Counted from the first letter of the stretch, positions 43,199-53,676 are shown. The stretch: DNA of 64,000 nucleotides from Henricia sp. BOLD:AAB3569 (GCA_037783545.1 JBBELK010000108.1:1054001-1118000), one strand, 5' to 3'. The notes: generated from the letters alone by a model not told the origin. Translations and numbers: made by a program.

Positions 43199-44430
43199 TG
43201 TAATGTGACACCTGTGACGACATCATGACGTCACAATTTTGTGCACAAATTGTTGAACAATATGTTGAACATCAAGTTCTTAAATGTGGCGAAGGAATCA
43301 TACCAATATCTGTTGTAGTTTTCAAGATACAGCATTTTAAAACATCTCAGCTCCAAATTTGCGTAATTTGACGTACATTACGTAACCACCGTCCATGTAA
43401 TGACGTCACCAATGGTATAGTCAAAAGGTCCACATGTGTGAAAACATTTCGTTCCGTAGAACTATGGTCAAATTCCCTACCACTTTGGCTCTATTTGCAT
43501 TCAAAGTGCTAAACAAGTGTACATTTTCGAACAACTTCCGGTTTGGACCGGAAGTAGGCGTCACACAGGGGTCATGACATCGTATGATTTGTTCAGTTCA
43601 TTTAGACTTATCATGTTGTGAAAGAATTGTTCAAGTATCTATTACGGTTCTTGAGATATGAATTTTGGAAATAATAACCTTTGAATTTTTGTAATTTGAC
43701 ACCTGATGACGTCATGATTACGTCACACTTGATGCCATCGTGATACTATACATTCTGGTGAAAGTCTGCCGTAGGGCCTATGTCTGTATCTAATTTACTA
43801 ACGATTCAGCTTGGTTTGATAGGCATTGTTGCTGGTAAGTGTAAAAACTGAGATTCTCAGTTTCGTTGAACTTTGACCTCCAATTGACCCCAGAAGGAAG
43901 GGTCAGATGAAAATGCCCACACAAAGAAAATTGTAGCACAGAATGTCATCTGTAAACCTGCCAAATACGAAGATCCTGGGTCACGTGGTTTTCAAGACGG
44001 AAGTATTTTAAAATATGCACATTTTGTTTTTTTGGGGGGTGTAATTTGATACTTGATGACGTCACGATGACGTCACGCTTGATGCCATCATAATATTATA
44101 CACGCTGGTGAAAGTCTGCCATAGGACCTATGCCTGTACTTAGTTACTTAAAGATTCAGCTTGGTTTGATGGGCATTGTTGCTCAATAAGTGCAAAAATT
44201 GCGATTTTCGTTTTCGTTGAACTTTGACCTCAGATTGACCCCAGAAGGAAGGGTCAGATGAAAATGCCCACACGAAGAAAATCGTAGGCCATGATCTTAT
44301 CTATAAGCCTGTCAAATACGAAAATCATGGGTCACGTGGTTTTCCAGACGGAAGCATTTTAAAACATGCATATTTTGGTCATTTTTGGGTTGTAATTTGA
44401 TACCTAATGACGTCACAATGACGTCACCCT
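43199..44430 (+). repeat. ~345-bp tandem array carrying seven CRE octamers
   Basis: Units starting GTAATTTGA(C/T)AC recur at 43691, 44041 and 44391 (spacing 350), with a more diverged start at 43199. Shared blocks: GGGTCACGTGGTTTT-type, GACCCCAGAAGGAAGGGTC, AGATTCAGCTTGGTTTGATG. TGACGTCA occurs at 43226, 43401, 43707, 44057, 44068, 44408 and 44419. Confidence 0.8.
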
Positions 44431-44600
44431 TGTATGCACATCTTCACATTGGGGTTGATGTTCCTACAAAGTTTCAAGTTGATAGCTTGAACCGTTTTGA
44501 AGAAAAGCTCTGGAAACGTTTGAGTGGAAAAAGAAAAAGAAAAAAAAAAAAGAAATCGTACGAGAGTAATAGGTGATCGGGCTGTTGGCCCGATCACCTA

Positions 44601-46274
44601 ATTAATAAACGTGCATAAAACAGTAATTTGTCGAGTAATACAAGACGGAAGATGATTGAAGTTTACAAAACAATGTGCAATTTCGAAACAGGCTTTTCGT
44701 TAAAGGAGCGCCCAGATCACATTGTTTAGCTCCCCATTTTTCCAAGGGTGTTGAGATTTTGATATCATATCGAGTGTCATATACCATTCTGAAATTGTGT
44801 ACTCTCAATCTGTCTGTTTTCAAGAATATCGTAAAAAAATCCCATGTTTTGTAAACTATAATATAATCTGGTTTATAGGCCTATACATAAAGCTGCAGTG
44901 CAGTGATTACACCAACCTTTTTGTTTCCATATCCAAATTGGAGATTTGCAAATTTCATGTTTTCTTCCCGTGGATAGTATTTTGGGGAGGTATTTTATAT
45001 GAATGATTTTATATGATTGAAATAAATGTTCTGGAAATATCTTAACAACTTCTTTAATAAATGTGTTAACAAAGAAAAGCATCATTGCATTGAAATAAGA
45101 CGCCAGTATTTGGAACCTGCTGTTGACATGTAATTCTTTTGCATTTGTCGACGACTGTTTGCGACAAACAAACAGTCCCGTTTGATTATGGTATTTACAG
45201 CTTCTCTAAATAGCTCTCTCTGTAATGATGTTTTCACCAAATTGCTTCTATAACTGACACATTGAATCCATTATTCCGTGAAACCATTATAGAACTAATA
45301 CAGCAAGCGGGTAAACTTGCACAACACCACCAAAACAACCTAAAGTGGTTCAAAAACAATTGCACTATACAGAAAGCAAGAATTTGCTATTTTTGTGTAA
45401 GTTCCAGTTTTGACCTAAATCTTCTCTGTAATGGAGAGATTTTGGGTAAACCCTTGCAATTTTATATGCCACCTGTTACGAAGATTCAATCCTGACATTT
45501 CCAACGGATCTAAATAGGATTCTGTTGCCGGGTTTACGTCATTGCGAGCAAAACCTCACTGCACTTTTATATCAGTTTTAAAATAGAAGGTAGAAATAAG
45601 TATATAGAGTGTGTATTATATTTTGTTGCTGACTGACTGACATCACTGATCTATATACGGTGGACTGTGCACAACAACAGTTGGCTATGCGAGAATTGAT
45701 GACTATGCGCAGTCTCAGCAAGGCATTGTGACAATCCTTTTAAAGTAAGATGGCGGATGGTTCCTTCACTTAGAGTTGCTCAACCAGTCCATTTTATATA
45801 GGTCAGTGACTCGTAGGCCTATCCGTTTCTAGAAGATAATTGTCAACCCTGAGGCCTGTTTCAACTTGCAATTTCAAGACCACTTTTGGAACGAAAATGC
45901 CTCCCAAAGTAGTCTGGCTCCATTCCAATCACTAGGTTGCTTTTTACGGAACTAATTCAGGGGACAACATTAGGCCTAAACATGACCTCTTCTGTCACTC
46001 TCCCGAATACAACAATCGCTGAATCAATCTACGCAGAACGCGTCCGCGCGTGTTACTTAATTTACCGGACAAAAGGATGCGTTATTTTCTACACAGCAAC
46101 TGCTAGCGTACCTTTTACAGTTTTTACTGGTCACTGATTCATTCACCGAGCATGGCTGCCTTCCTCGTGGGGTCGAGCGGCTCGCCAGCCCCCGGGAAAT
46201 GAAATAAAAGCACGGCGAGACATAGAGAGGAAATGAAGGTCGTAATGAGGGGAAGTGGAAAGGATGCGCCTTAC
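44601..46274. other. Unassigned, longest blank stretch
   Basis: A YY1-like AAGATGGCGG at 45747-45756 near CpG DNA is the only motif noted. Frames at 44797-45085 and 45262-45495 lack support. Confidence 0.25.
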
Positions 46275-46438
46275 CTTCCCCATTCGTCAGGTGACTCAAA
46301 AGGTCATTACGTGTACTTTCAGCCAAATTGCTGTCTGTGTAGGCCATTTGGCAACTAGCACCGTGTCGAGGCGCGTTTTTAGTCGCAATAAAATCGGCGA
46401 ATCCGTCCATTTTTGGGGAGAATATTTAAACGTATGAT
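46275..46438 (-). CDS. Candidate minus-strand exon with start codon, product unknown
   Basis: Read on the minus strand, an acceptor (CTCCATTGCAG) precedes 28 bases of leader, an ATG in good context (CCAAAAATGG, codon at 46410-46408), and an open frame of 45 codons plus one base to a consensus donor (GAAG then GTAAGG, 46274). The peptide starts MDGFADFIATKNAPRHG and ends near LLSHLTNGEG. It is hydrophilic, with no signal peptide or membrane segment, and I do not recognise it. It lies in a CpG-richer pocket with a TATA-like ATATTTAAA just upstream of the ATG. The frame stays open beyond the donor to 46057, so the splice model is inferred. No partner exon was found in the window. Confidence 0.35.
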
Positions 46439-46727
46439 CTGCAATGGAGACCGATTTCATTGATAAAAGTGTGATATTCGATGGCAGAGAGTAACGTCCC
46501 GCCCAGGTCGCGTTCACTGCTTTGACAACGGTTCACGCTATACTTGTATGGCGACGACGGATATGTCCATTCATTTTACACAGAAGCCACAAGGGAAATA
46601 TTTTCCGTGCATTTTTCTGTTACAACGATTACAAAATAACAGGAAGGACAGTGTATCGCTATGAGAGAAGGTATTAGCAAACCAGTAAAAGTAATTATTC
46701 TCCATACTTTTTAATATTTTCTTCTTG

Positions 46728-47618
46728 TGAGGTCACAATTCTCTGTGTGTTACGTGTTAGTGTTAGTTTAACAGATTTGTTAACACGGCATTAATCTCGA
46801 CCTCTAATTGAATGTACAGGTTAACACCATGTTAACAGATCCGTTAACACAGTGTTAACACCATGTTAATTATCTACACTACACAGGGCGAAGTCACAAT
46901 TCTGTGTTACGTGTTAGTGTTAGTGTAACAGATCTGTTAACTTAATCAGAATTTTGACCTCGATGTTAACATGGTGTTTGGGACGTGTTATATTACATCT
47001 CATGTTAGTTCAACAGCTCCTGTTACAGATCGTGTTAGGGTAACAGATCTGTTAACAGATCTTTAAGTTAATCTGAACGAAGTGCACGGGTGGTGTTAAT
47101 TGTGATTATTTTAGAACTTTTGTAATTCTCAATAAATTGAGGTTCAGTTTTCAGCACAACTTATAAATGTGTTTGGTCTTGCATTAAGACATTTTTGGCT
47201 CCGTGAAGATTCTGCAAATTTCAATCACTTAGTGGTTAAGCTCGTGTAACACGGATCGGAGGTAACAGTTCTATGTTAGTGTAAGTGTTGAAAGTCGTGC
47301 AGAACCCTACCGCCTTGACATTTCCCAAGACGTCGGGTCAACATATCTGTTGACAGATATGTTACACTAATACTAACACAATTTCCCAAGACGCCGAGTT
47401 AACAGATCTGTTACCAGATCTGTTACACTAACACTAACACGGAGAATTGCGACCTAAATCGTATCTGCGGTTCTGCGCACGACTTTCAACACTAACACCA
47501 ACTCGTCCTGTTAACACGGTGTTTGTTCTGAGGTCACAATTCCAATTAAGATAACAGATCTGTTACAGATCTGTTAACACTAACAGTAACACGTAACACA
47601 CACATAATTGTGACCTCA
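46728..47618. mobile_element. Foldback element, TGAGGTCACAATT ends, GTTAACAC words
   Basis: TGAGGTCACAATT at 46728 and AATTGTGACCTCA ending at 47618, each followed inward by TGTGTGTTACGTGTTA(G/C). The interior is packed with GTTAACAC, TTAGTGTTAG and ACAGATCTGTTA words in both orientations, and further internal copies of the terminus (AAGTCACAATTCTG near 46891; GAGGTCACAATTCC near 47531). 891 bp, non-coding. Shares the terminal GAGGTCACAATT with 7057-7305. Confidence 0.85.
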
Positions 47619-48014
47619 TCCACTGTATACGCAAACATAATAGAAGTAAAACGTGAGCGTGAACCAGTGACCATAGCAACGGTCCAGTGACGTCCCGACA
47701 AAAATGGCTTTTTGAAGTTGGAATTTCATAAAGAATTCCCCATGCAATTTCTGAATAATGCATGTATTTATAATAATCCACAAACAGTTAAGACATGTCT
47801 TAGTATCAAAACAATGAAGAGACATATTCATGAAGAAACAACGTTCAATTGTGTTTCCTAAATTTGTTCCACAAAATGCAAACTGCTGATGGAGAAGGTA
47901 CCAGACCAGTGTCCCGACCCTCCATGCAAAGACGAACCTCGGAACACATAAATAGTCTGGTACCTTTCCAATCCCGTGTGAATAAGGTTCCTAGATACAA
48001 ACATCGAATACTGT
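47619..48014. other. Unassigned, with a GGTACCAGAC hairpin
   Basis: AGGTACCAGACCAG (about 47897) pairs with GTCTGGTACCT (about 47957). This may be part of a decayed foldback adjoining the next element. Confidence 0.3.
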
Positions 48015-48270
48015 ATATACACTGGATGAAGCAACGACGTCTAAAATTTAAGCCACCGTCCGCCATAGTACCCCACTAAATACAATGCCTTGCCTAGACT
48101 GGTCATACTGTCTTCACTAGTCTACATCATGGTCTACATGTGTTAAGTGGAATGCAAGCGATCGCACTGACCGGGGAGCAGTCTAGGCCAAGCATTGTTC
48201 GTGGGGTACAATGGCGGCCGGCTCATGGCTTCAATTATCGTGATATTGCATACTTCATCCAGTGTATATA
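48015..48270. mobile_element. Foldback MITE, TATATACACTGGATGAAG ends
   Basis: Left TATATACACTGGATGAAG and right CTTCATCCAGTGTATATA are exact complements. Inner blocks CCATAGTACCCCAC / GTGGGGTACAATGG and CCTAGACTGG / CAGTCTAGG also pair. Confidence 0.75.
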
Positions 48271-48332
48271 TGTATCGATGGACACAAACCATGCATATAG
48301 GCACTCTCGCAATAAGCACGATACATGAATAA

Positions 48333-48560
48333 TGTTAGTCTTTGTGAAAGACTGTCTTACGTTGCTTCGTTTGTGTACCGCGCGGTCGACATTGCACCGT
48401 GTGGACAGGGTACTAGTTTATGCGCTATCTGGGTTCTGTCTGTAAGACAGTCTTTGGAATCGTTCCACCTGTCACGTGAGACCAGGGACTTTGACCTGAA
48501 CATACATATTCAAACGAAGGTCATTTTGGAATCGCCCAATCGCAAAGATGATATCATTGC
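48333..48560 (+). repeat. GTCTTTGTGAAAGAC repeat, copy 1
   Basis: Shares GTCTTTGTGAAAGACTGTCT, GTGTGGACAGGG, ACTAGTTTATGCGC and CAGTCTTTGGAATCGTT-type blocks with the inverted copy at 52560-52755. Frames across both copies give similar peptides (CGQGTSL, SLESFH), explained by shared DNA; coding is unproven. Confidence 0.7.
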
Positions 48561-49044
48561 TCATGAATAATGATGTAAGACTGGTGACATGATAACGGAT
48601 ATATGGACGTACGAAAGCGCACTGTACCATGTGTACGCCCCACGGTACCGATGTGTTCCCCAAGTCGGCAGCGTAAAACGTTCGTCGTTGGACTTTTTTA
48701 GGTTTGCTTCTAAAGATTTCTGAGTATAAATAATGACCGCCAGAAGCAGGGGCTAATCAAAATTAGGAGAGACGAAGGACAGATCTTCGAAGGACATTTT
48801 ACAAAAATAAAAAAAATTCGAACCGTGTCCGGAAACTGGGCCATGCAGCAACGATAAATGTTTTCCTTCCTCTGTTGATTTAACGAGTAAGAATTTACAA
48901 GTCGGACATCACTATTCCTTGACAAAATGACTAAATTACCAATGTTGGCCGTCACTATAGGTGCAGATCTGATAGAAAAACAAATTTGGCAGGAAGAAAT
49001 GACGATTATATTTTAATTTGGACAAAACTTAGTAAGTCATATGT

Positions 49045-49295
49045 AAGTAGATTCAGTTTACTTGTAAATTCTTTCCTTTTTCACATAAAATAATACCATT
49101 GGTAAAGGGTTGAGAAGTTGATCATAATTGTTTCTTTAAAAACAAAATGACTCGGCTAGCATTGTAATGTGCAGATTTGATGGGAAAAAATGGACCCCTT
49201 GCACAGCGGCCATGACAGAAGGCAGTCACCTGGTCACATTGCGTGCAAGGGGTCTATATCAAGTGGCAAAAATTCAAGATTTTGGGAAAAAACAC
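49045..49295 (+). repeat. Repeat shared with 51815-51935, carrying a mini-MITE
   Basis: GAAGTTGATCATAATTGTTT, AGCATTGTAATGTGC, AGTGGCAAAAATTCAAGATT align with 51822-51922. This copy carries the 62-bp element at 49193-49254. Confidence 0.65.
49193..49254. mobile_element. 62-bp palindromic mini-element, GACCCCTTGCAC ends
   Basis: GACCCCTTGCAC at the left, GTGCAAGGGGTC at the right, with GGCAGTCAC...GTCACATTG between. Diverged relatives lie at 39232-39303, 53276-53403 and 59960-60005 (GGCAGTCACATTGTCA-like and GTGCAAGGGGCC-like blocks). Confidence 0.6.
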
Positions 49296-49296
49296 A

Positions 49297-49622
49297 TTTG
49301 TTCAGCCTGTCTCATATGTTTTGCACACAAGGTCTGAATTAAGCCATGATCACCTTCTCAATTCTTTCGGGTACTGGTACCTTATTATGAGAAATTGCCA
49401 ACTATTTTGTTGTTGACAATTTGCAAATAAATTATTTACCATTTATTCAACACAAAAACCATGCATTTGTTCAGCCTGTCTCGCATGTTTTGCACACAAG
49501 GTCTGAAGCCATGATCCGGTACCTTCGTGCGAGAAATTGCCAGATACATGTAGTTTTTTTTGTTTTGTTGACAATTTGCAAATGAATTATTTACCATTTA
49601 TTCAACACAAAAACCATGCATG
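49297..49622 (+). repeat. Tandem duplication, ~165-bp units
   Basis: Units begin TTTGTTCAGCCTGTCTC at 49297 and 49466 (169 bp apart) and end AACACAAAAACCATGCAT. They share GTTTTGCACACAAGGTCTGA and GAGAAATTGCCA. Parts overlap the dispersed ~260-bp repeat family. Confidence 0.85.
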
Positions 49623-50077
49623 TATTTTAAAGGGTTTTGAATTATGGCCGAGTGAAATTTTAAAAGGCATACTTTAGTTCTGTAATGCGTTTGGTACCAT
49701 TTTTGAAAGTTTACCAATCATGTCTTTAAACCTAAGGAATGAAAGCAATGATTGAAAGATAGGGCATAAACATTTTCTTGTGATAAGCAGATTGTTTTAC
49801 TATAGTACTAATAATTAGTACAAATCTTATAAGTGACGTTATTAATACAGCTTGCTGTGTTGCTATATCAATGCAGGCACGTTTATGAATTTACTTGTCT
49901 TTCCAAAAAAATAATTGTCCCAAGCACTAATGACTATACATGTAAAGAATAAACAAAAACTTGGAGGTCAGAGTTCAATTGTTATGTAGCATTTATTTCG
50001 TGTAGTTGGAGGCATGCTTCCCAGTGGACTCAAACTGTCAAATTTTGTTCACATGTACGCTATTCTATACAGGAGCA

Positions 50078-50202
50078 GGGGTTGATATCACAAAGAATTG
50101 TGACGTGTCGCAAAAGTAGCCAAATCCATCGGAACTCGCTGAACCCGTTGCGAGATGTGATGGATTTGGTATACTTGTGACACGTCGCAAGTCTTTGACC
50201 CC
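50078..50202. mobile_element. Small foldback, GGGGTTGATATCACAAAG arm
   Basis: The left arm (CACAAAGAATTGTGACGTGT, CCAAATCCATC) and right arm (GATGGATTTGG, ACACGTCGCAAGTCTTTG, ACCCC) pair imperfectly around GAACTCGCTGAACCC. 125 bp. Confidence 0.65.
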
Positions 50203-51689
50203 ATGGCCCAAATTCATTCTGCTCTTTAAGTTTAAGCAGGAATATACATGTACCTTTATAGCTCAGAAAAATGAACTTTCAAAATCCACTAGCTAATCTC
50301 ATGACATCAGTAAGCCAAGCATGCATCACCACGAAATTGGGCACTTTTACAGTGGAGCTTTCATAAGGGCACAAAATGTGTCTATTCCCTCCTTGGACAG
50401 TTTGCTCAAAATGTCAACATGTAGGTTCATTCATGATTATTAAAGAACTGTCCTAGTTACATGTACATCTGCATGGAAGTTGTACCTTTCAATTAGGCCT
50501 CCATGTTATGTGAATACACCATCATGGAGTGTACATGTACTTACATGTAGCTGATTACATGCTCAAAAAAGAATTTGTCAAGAAAGGCTTCAATACAGTC
50601 TAATTAATTCTGATTAAAGACTACTGTTTTGTGTGTGGCTGTCCGTTGCAATTGACATAAGTCACAAAGTCGTGCAGCTAGCTGCAAGACATTTGAAATA
50701 AAAAGTCTTGTGTAGCTTTAATTTTCCATCATTCATCAAATATGGAAACCCCAGACACGAAGCAGCAACAGGACATTTTACATTAAAAGAAGACCAAAGT
50801 GTGGAGACAAAGGATTGCACACTCTTCTGTTGGGAGAAGCCGCAATTAGTCAGGAAGTATACGGACTGATGAGAATCCCGTGTAGATGGAGGTCAATCTT
50901 ATTCCTCATTTTCTGAAGAAAAAAGCAAAAGAATCGCATACAATAGTAAATCTTGAGAATTTGGTTAAGAATCTGTCTAAAACAGCGTTTAATTGTAATT
51001 ACTAAATTCATTTTCCCCCGTGGCACAAGGACACAGCATTTTCCACAGGTCTGGTCTGTACTACACTGTTTTAAGCAGACCTGTACGAGTTGTTCATGCA
51101 TAAAGCTGAACTGAACACTTGTGTAGGCAAAAGTGCCCTGTTTTAACATGATTTTTGTAATATCAGCATGAAAAGCGTGTTATAAGGTGGATCTTGTATT
51201 AATAATTATGTGATTATTGTCACTGTTCCCCTGTACAGAGACTGCAAAAGGAAATACCAGTAAATGCTCAACATGGGTTTGTGCCTGGGGTTTGTGTGTG
51301 CCATCATGGGTGGATTGACTGTTATCTTGTGGCATTGGAATTTTTTTTTAAAAAAAAATTTTAAATTACAACAAATTTTACCTTGCAGAAATACTTTGCC
51401 GACAGAGATTCCATCTTCTGTACCGTACTTTATTGAAACTCTGCTAATTTGTGGGTCTGAGGAGAAAAAAGAGAAACGAAAGTGAAAGAAATGGTTAGAA
51501 TGCAATGGAGCATGACATAATTAAAGTGTTTTCAAGCAAACACTTCAAATATTTTCATTGCTAAAACGTGTTTCCTGCAGACCAAATTTACCCGGTTTGT
51601 CCTCCAGATTGGAAGTGTGAACAAATAGAGCCCATGCTATGATGCTTTCTTGCTAGCAGCTATGTGCGTTTCCCCACATGGCTATATTT
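50203..51689. other. Unassigned
   Basis: A minus frame at 50850-51149 and a plus frame at 51264-51485 (hydrophobic start MLNMGLCLGFVCAIMGG) have no splice or homology support. Confidence 0.25.
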
Positions 51690-51775
51690 CCCCCCCCACC
51701 TTGTGCCCCCCCCCCCTCCCCCCCCCCCCCCCCACCTTGTCCCCCCACCCCGCACCCTCCCCCAGCCCCCCATCT
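51690..51775 (+). repeat. C-rich tract
   Basis: Runs of up to 17 C, interrupted by ACCTTGT twice. Strand-asymmetric; a possible i-motif/G-quadruplex former and assembly risk. Confidence 0.9.
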
Positions 51776-51814
51776 GGAGGACAAACTCAGGAGGGTCGTC
51801 ACCGTGACAAGATA

Positions 51815-51935
51815 TTTGGGAAGTTGATCATAATTGTTTTCTTTAAAATGAATCATCTAGCATTGGAATGTGCATATTTAATGGGAAATTAACAACATTT
51901 CGAGTGGCAAAATTTAAGATTTTGCGAGAAATCAC
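51815..51935 (+). repeat. Repeat shared with 49045-49295, without the mini-element
   Basis: AAGTTGATCATAATTGTTTT, TCTAGCATTGGAATGTGC, GAGTGGCAAAATTTAAGATT. The following ~90 bp (CCTGTCTCATGTTTTGC, CGCAAGGTCTGAAG) continue the match to 49300-49360. Confidence 0.65.
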
Positions 51936-52019
51936 TTAGAAATTTACAAACCTGTCTCATGTTTTGCAAGCAGTATGCACGCAAGGTCTGAAGACGTGAT
52001 AAACTTCCCGATTCTTTCC

Positions 52020-52559
52020 GAAATCATTTAGCATTTCCACAATAAAATTACGATTTCTTAACAGAATTTCACGTTTTGGTGATATTATGCCGTAATAACT
52101 TAAGACAAATGTAGTGCAGGCATTTCAGTAAAATTTTACCACGATGCGAGTGAATCTGCATATCATGTAGCATGTGTAGTGTGTCAACTGTCATGTGTGT
52201 AGGCCCCTATGCAAACATCATACATGTCGTTCGTTATATGCGGATATTTTGTAAACACCATCAATTCATTTTACAGCATTCCTACCTTTCTTCAGATCTT
52301 GCACCTACGCCGCTGATCGAGAAGTACCTGCATCCTTTGCTAAACTGTCTGTATTTTGATATAATCCTCGTCGCTTCTGTTAAAAAAGCGGTGACGATCC
52401 GCCATCATAAGTCCTCAGAATCACCACGCACACTTTTGTATATCGTTACATGTATCGTGTGTAAAGTCTTGCATACACTACAACTACTTCGAGGTACAGG
52501 GTACACGACCTTCACACTCCGTATATTCGGAAACAGGTTATGCTAATCATTACGTCACG
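52020..52559. other. Unassigned
   Basis: The 124-codon frame at 52172-52546 shows no recognisable domain. Confidence 0.25.
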
Positions 52560-52755
52560 TAGGAATGTGCTCGCGATTTCGCGAGCAAACCACGTGACAC
52601 GTGAAAGGATTCCAAAGACGGTCTTACGAACAACACCCATAAACTAGTTCCCTGTCCACACAGTACGATATCGACCGCACGTACGGCGCATAAACTAGTT
52701 CCCTGTCCACACGAACCAAGCAACGTTAGACCGTCTTTCACAAAGACTAGAATAA
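52560..52755 (-). repeat. GTCTTTGTGAAAGAC repeat, copy 2
   Basis: Inverted homologue of 48333-48560. It contains CATAAACTAGTTCCCTGTCC twice, 51 bp apart (52638 and 52689), where copy 1 keeps one. A GCTCGCGATTTCGCGAGC hairpin lies at 52569-52586. Confidence 0.7.
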
Positions 52756-52944
52756 TGTATACAGGCGACGTGGATTCTTTTTCAGTTATATAATTAAATC
52801 CCGTTAGATCAATACTTCAAGTCCCAAACGAGCTCGGACCTGTTATTCCACAACACATTTTACCAGCTTCTTTTACCCAGATCAAAGCGCATTGCTGTCA
52901 GGGGGAAAATATTGTTTGTGTAAGATGTTTTGGTGATGCAGTCC

Positions 52945-52958
52945 GTTGCCATGGCAAC
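52945..52958. promoter_or_regulatory. Perfect palindromic RFX X-box
   Basis: GTTGCCATGGCAAC matches both half-sites of the X-box recognised by RFX winged-helix factors, which drive ciliary and other genes in animals. Unlike the other X-boxes in the window it is not inside the X-box MITE. A TATA box lies about 60 bp downstream. Confidence 0.5.
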
Positions 52959-53016
52959 ATCTCCCGGGTCTTCTTTATTCCCTTTTTATTCACTTTTCTT
53001 CATTTACTTTCGTCTG

Positions 53017-53023
53017 TATAAAA
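53017..53023 (+). promoter_or_regulatory. TATA box candidate
   Basis: TATAAAA in TCTGTATAAAAGCGG, 28 bases before the ATG at 53045 and 59 bases after the X-box. A start of transcription near 53045-53050 would be expected. That places the first ATG almost at the cap, so the downstream frame may not be the coding start. Confidence 0.35.
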
Positions 53024-53044
53024 GCGGTTTGACTCGAGGGAGTC

Positions 53045-53191
53045 ATGCCTCGTCCATTAGCACAGCGAGACAGCAAATTGTGCCAAGTCGAGGGGAAAGA
53101 TCCCAAACAGGCCAAGCGAAACCTGGGGCGCTCCCGGGGCATAGACTCCCAGGGTTGTGTTTATTTTTGTGGTCGGTTCGGTATGATATAA
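53045..53191 (+). CDS. Small open frame (48 codons) below the X-box/TATA
   Basis: ATG at 53045, stop at 53189-53191. The peptide begins MPRPLAQRDSKLC, is basic in its first 35 residues (lysine/arginine-rich, KDPKQAKRNLGRSRG), and has no hydrophobic segment or known domain. It is GC-richer than its surroundings. An overlapping frame (52930-53358) in another phase is longer but runs through the promoter motifs and is less plausible. This may be only transcribed leader sequence; coding is speculative. Confidence 0.15.
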   Translation: MPRPLAQRDSKLCQVEGKDPKQAKRNLGRSRGIDSQGCVYFCGRFGMI

Positions 53192-53512
53192 GTGACTTGT
53201 CCAGCAAACGACAGTTTGTGGGCTCGCTGGTTTGGTTGTGTGAAGAACATTGTACATCAGCCATTCATAATGGCGTATATAGGGGCAGTCACATTGTCAT
53301 CGTGTGTCATGCACGGGTAGGCACTTTGTGGATCTATTGCCATATATCATTTATATGAAAACCTGGCCCCTGTCAAGGCCGCCGGTGCAAGGGGCCTATA
53401 CACAAACCACAAGCTTCTGTTCTTTGCTCGTCATTCACACTGCGAACATAGGGGTGTGTACATCACTGATATCTGTTCCTGTTAGACATGTGGGACCAAC
53501 ATCAGTAACTAT
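53192..53512. other. Unassigned, with mini-element remnants
   Basis: ATAGGGGCAGTCACATTGTC (53279) and GGTGCAAGGGGCCTATA (53384) resemble the GACCCCTTGCAC mini-element, split apart by other sequence. Confidence 0.35.
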
Positions 53513-53676
53513 GGGGGCCTCTTTTCGCGACCATAACAAGAAACACGTTTTAGGCGTATTTACTAGCTCAGCCAATAAACGGCTTCGGTAATTGCCAACG
53601 ACCATGGCTGGCTATTGATTTATTCCGTAGCTACATCAGAAACATGATTCGGGTTATGGTCGCGAAAAGGGCCCCC
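53513..53676. mobile_element. MITE, GGGGGCC...TTTTCGCGACCATAAC ends
   Basis: GGGGGCCTCTTTTCGCGACC at the left, GGTCGCGAAAAGGGCCCCC at the right, with CATAAC/GTTATG inside. 164 bp. Its terminal core is shared with 41554-41836. Confidence 0.75.

Larger units (their letters stand above)
42885..44600. mobile_element. 1.7-kb composite element with AGGTGATCGGG ends
   Basis: Left end AGGTGATCGGG (42885-42895), right end CCCGATCACCT. The right end is itself one arm of a 13-bp-stem hairpin (TAGGTGATCGGGC, loop TGTTG, 44570-44600). It contains the hairpin at 42963-43085 and the ~345-bp tandem array. No transposase was recognised. A Helitron was considered because of the terminal hairpin, but no CTRR terminus follows it. 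Confidence 0.5.

Noticed and set aside
42885-44600. Helitron
   Set aside because: A terminal hairpin is present, but there is no 5' TC start and no CTRR 3' end, and the hairpin arm doubles as a terminal inverted repeat.
51653-51856. Glycine-rich small protein on the minus strand
   Set aside because: It is produced by the C-rich tract.
52930-53358. 142-codon open frame
   Set aside because: It starts upstream of and runs through the X-box and TATA motifs, and ends in a mini-element remnant.
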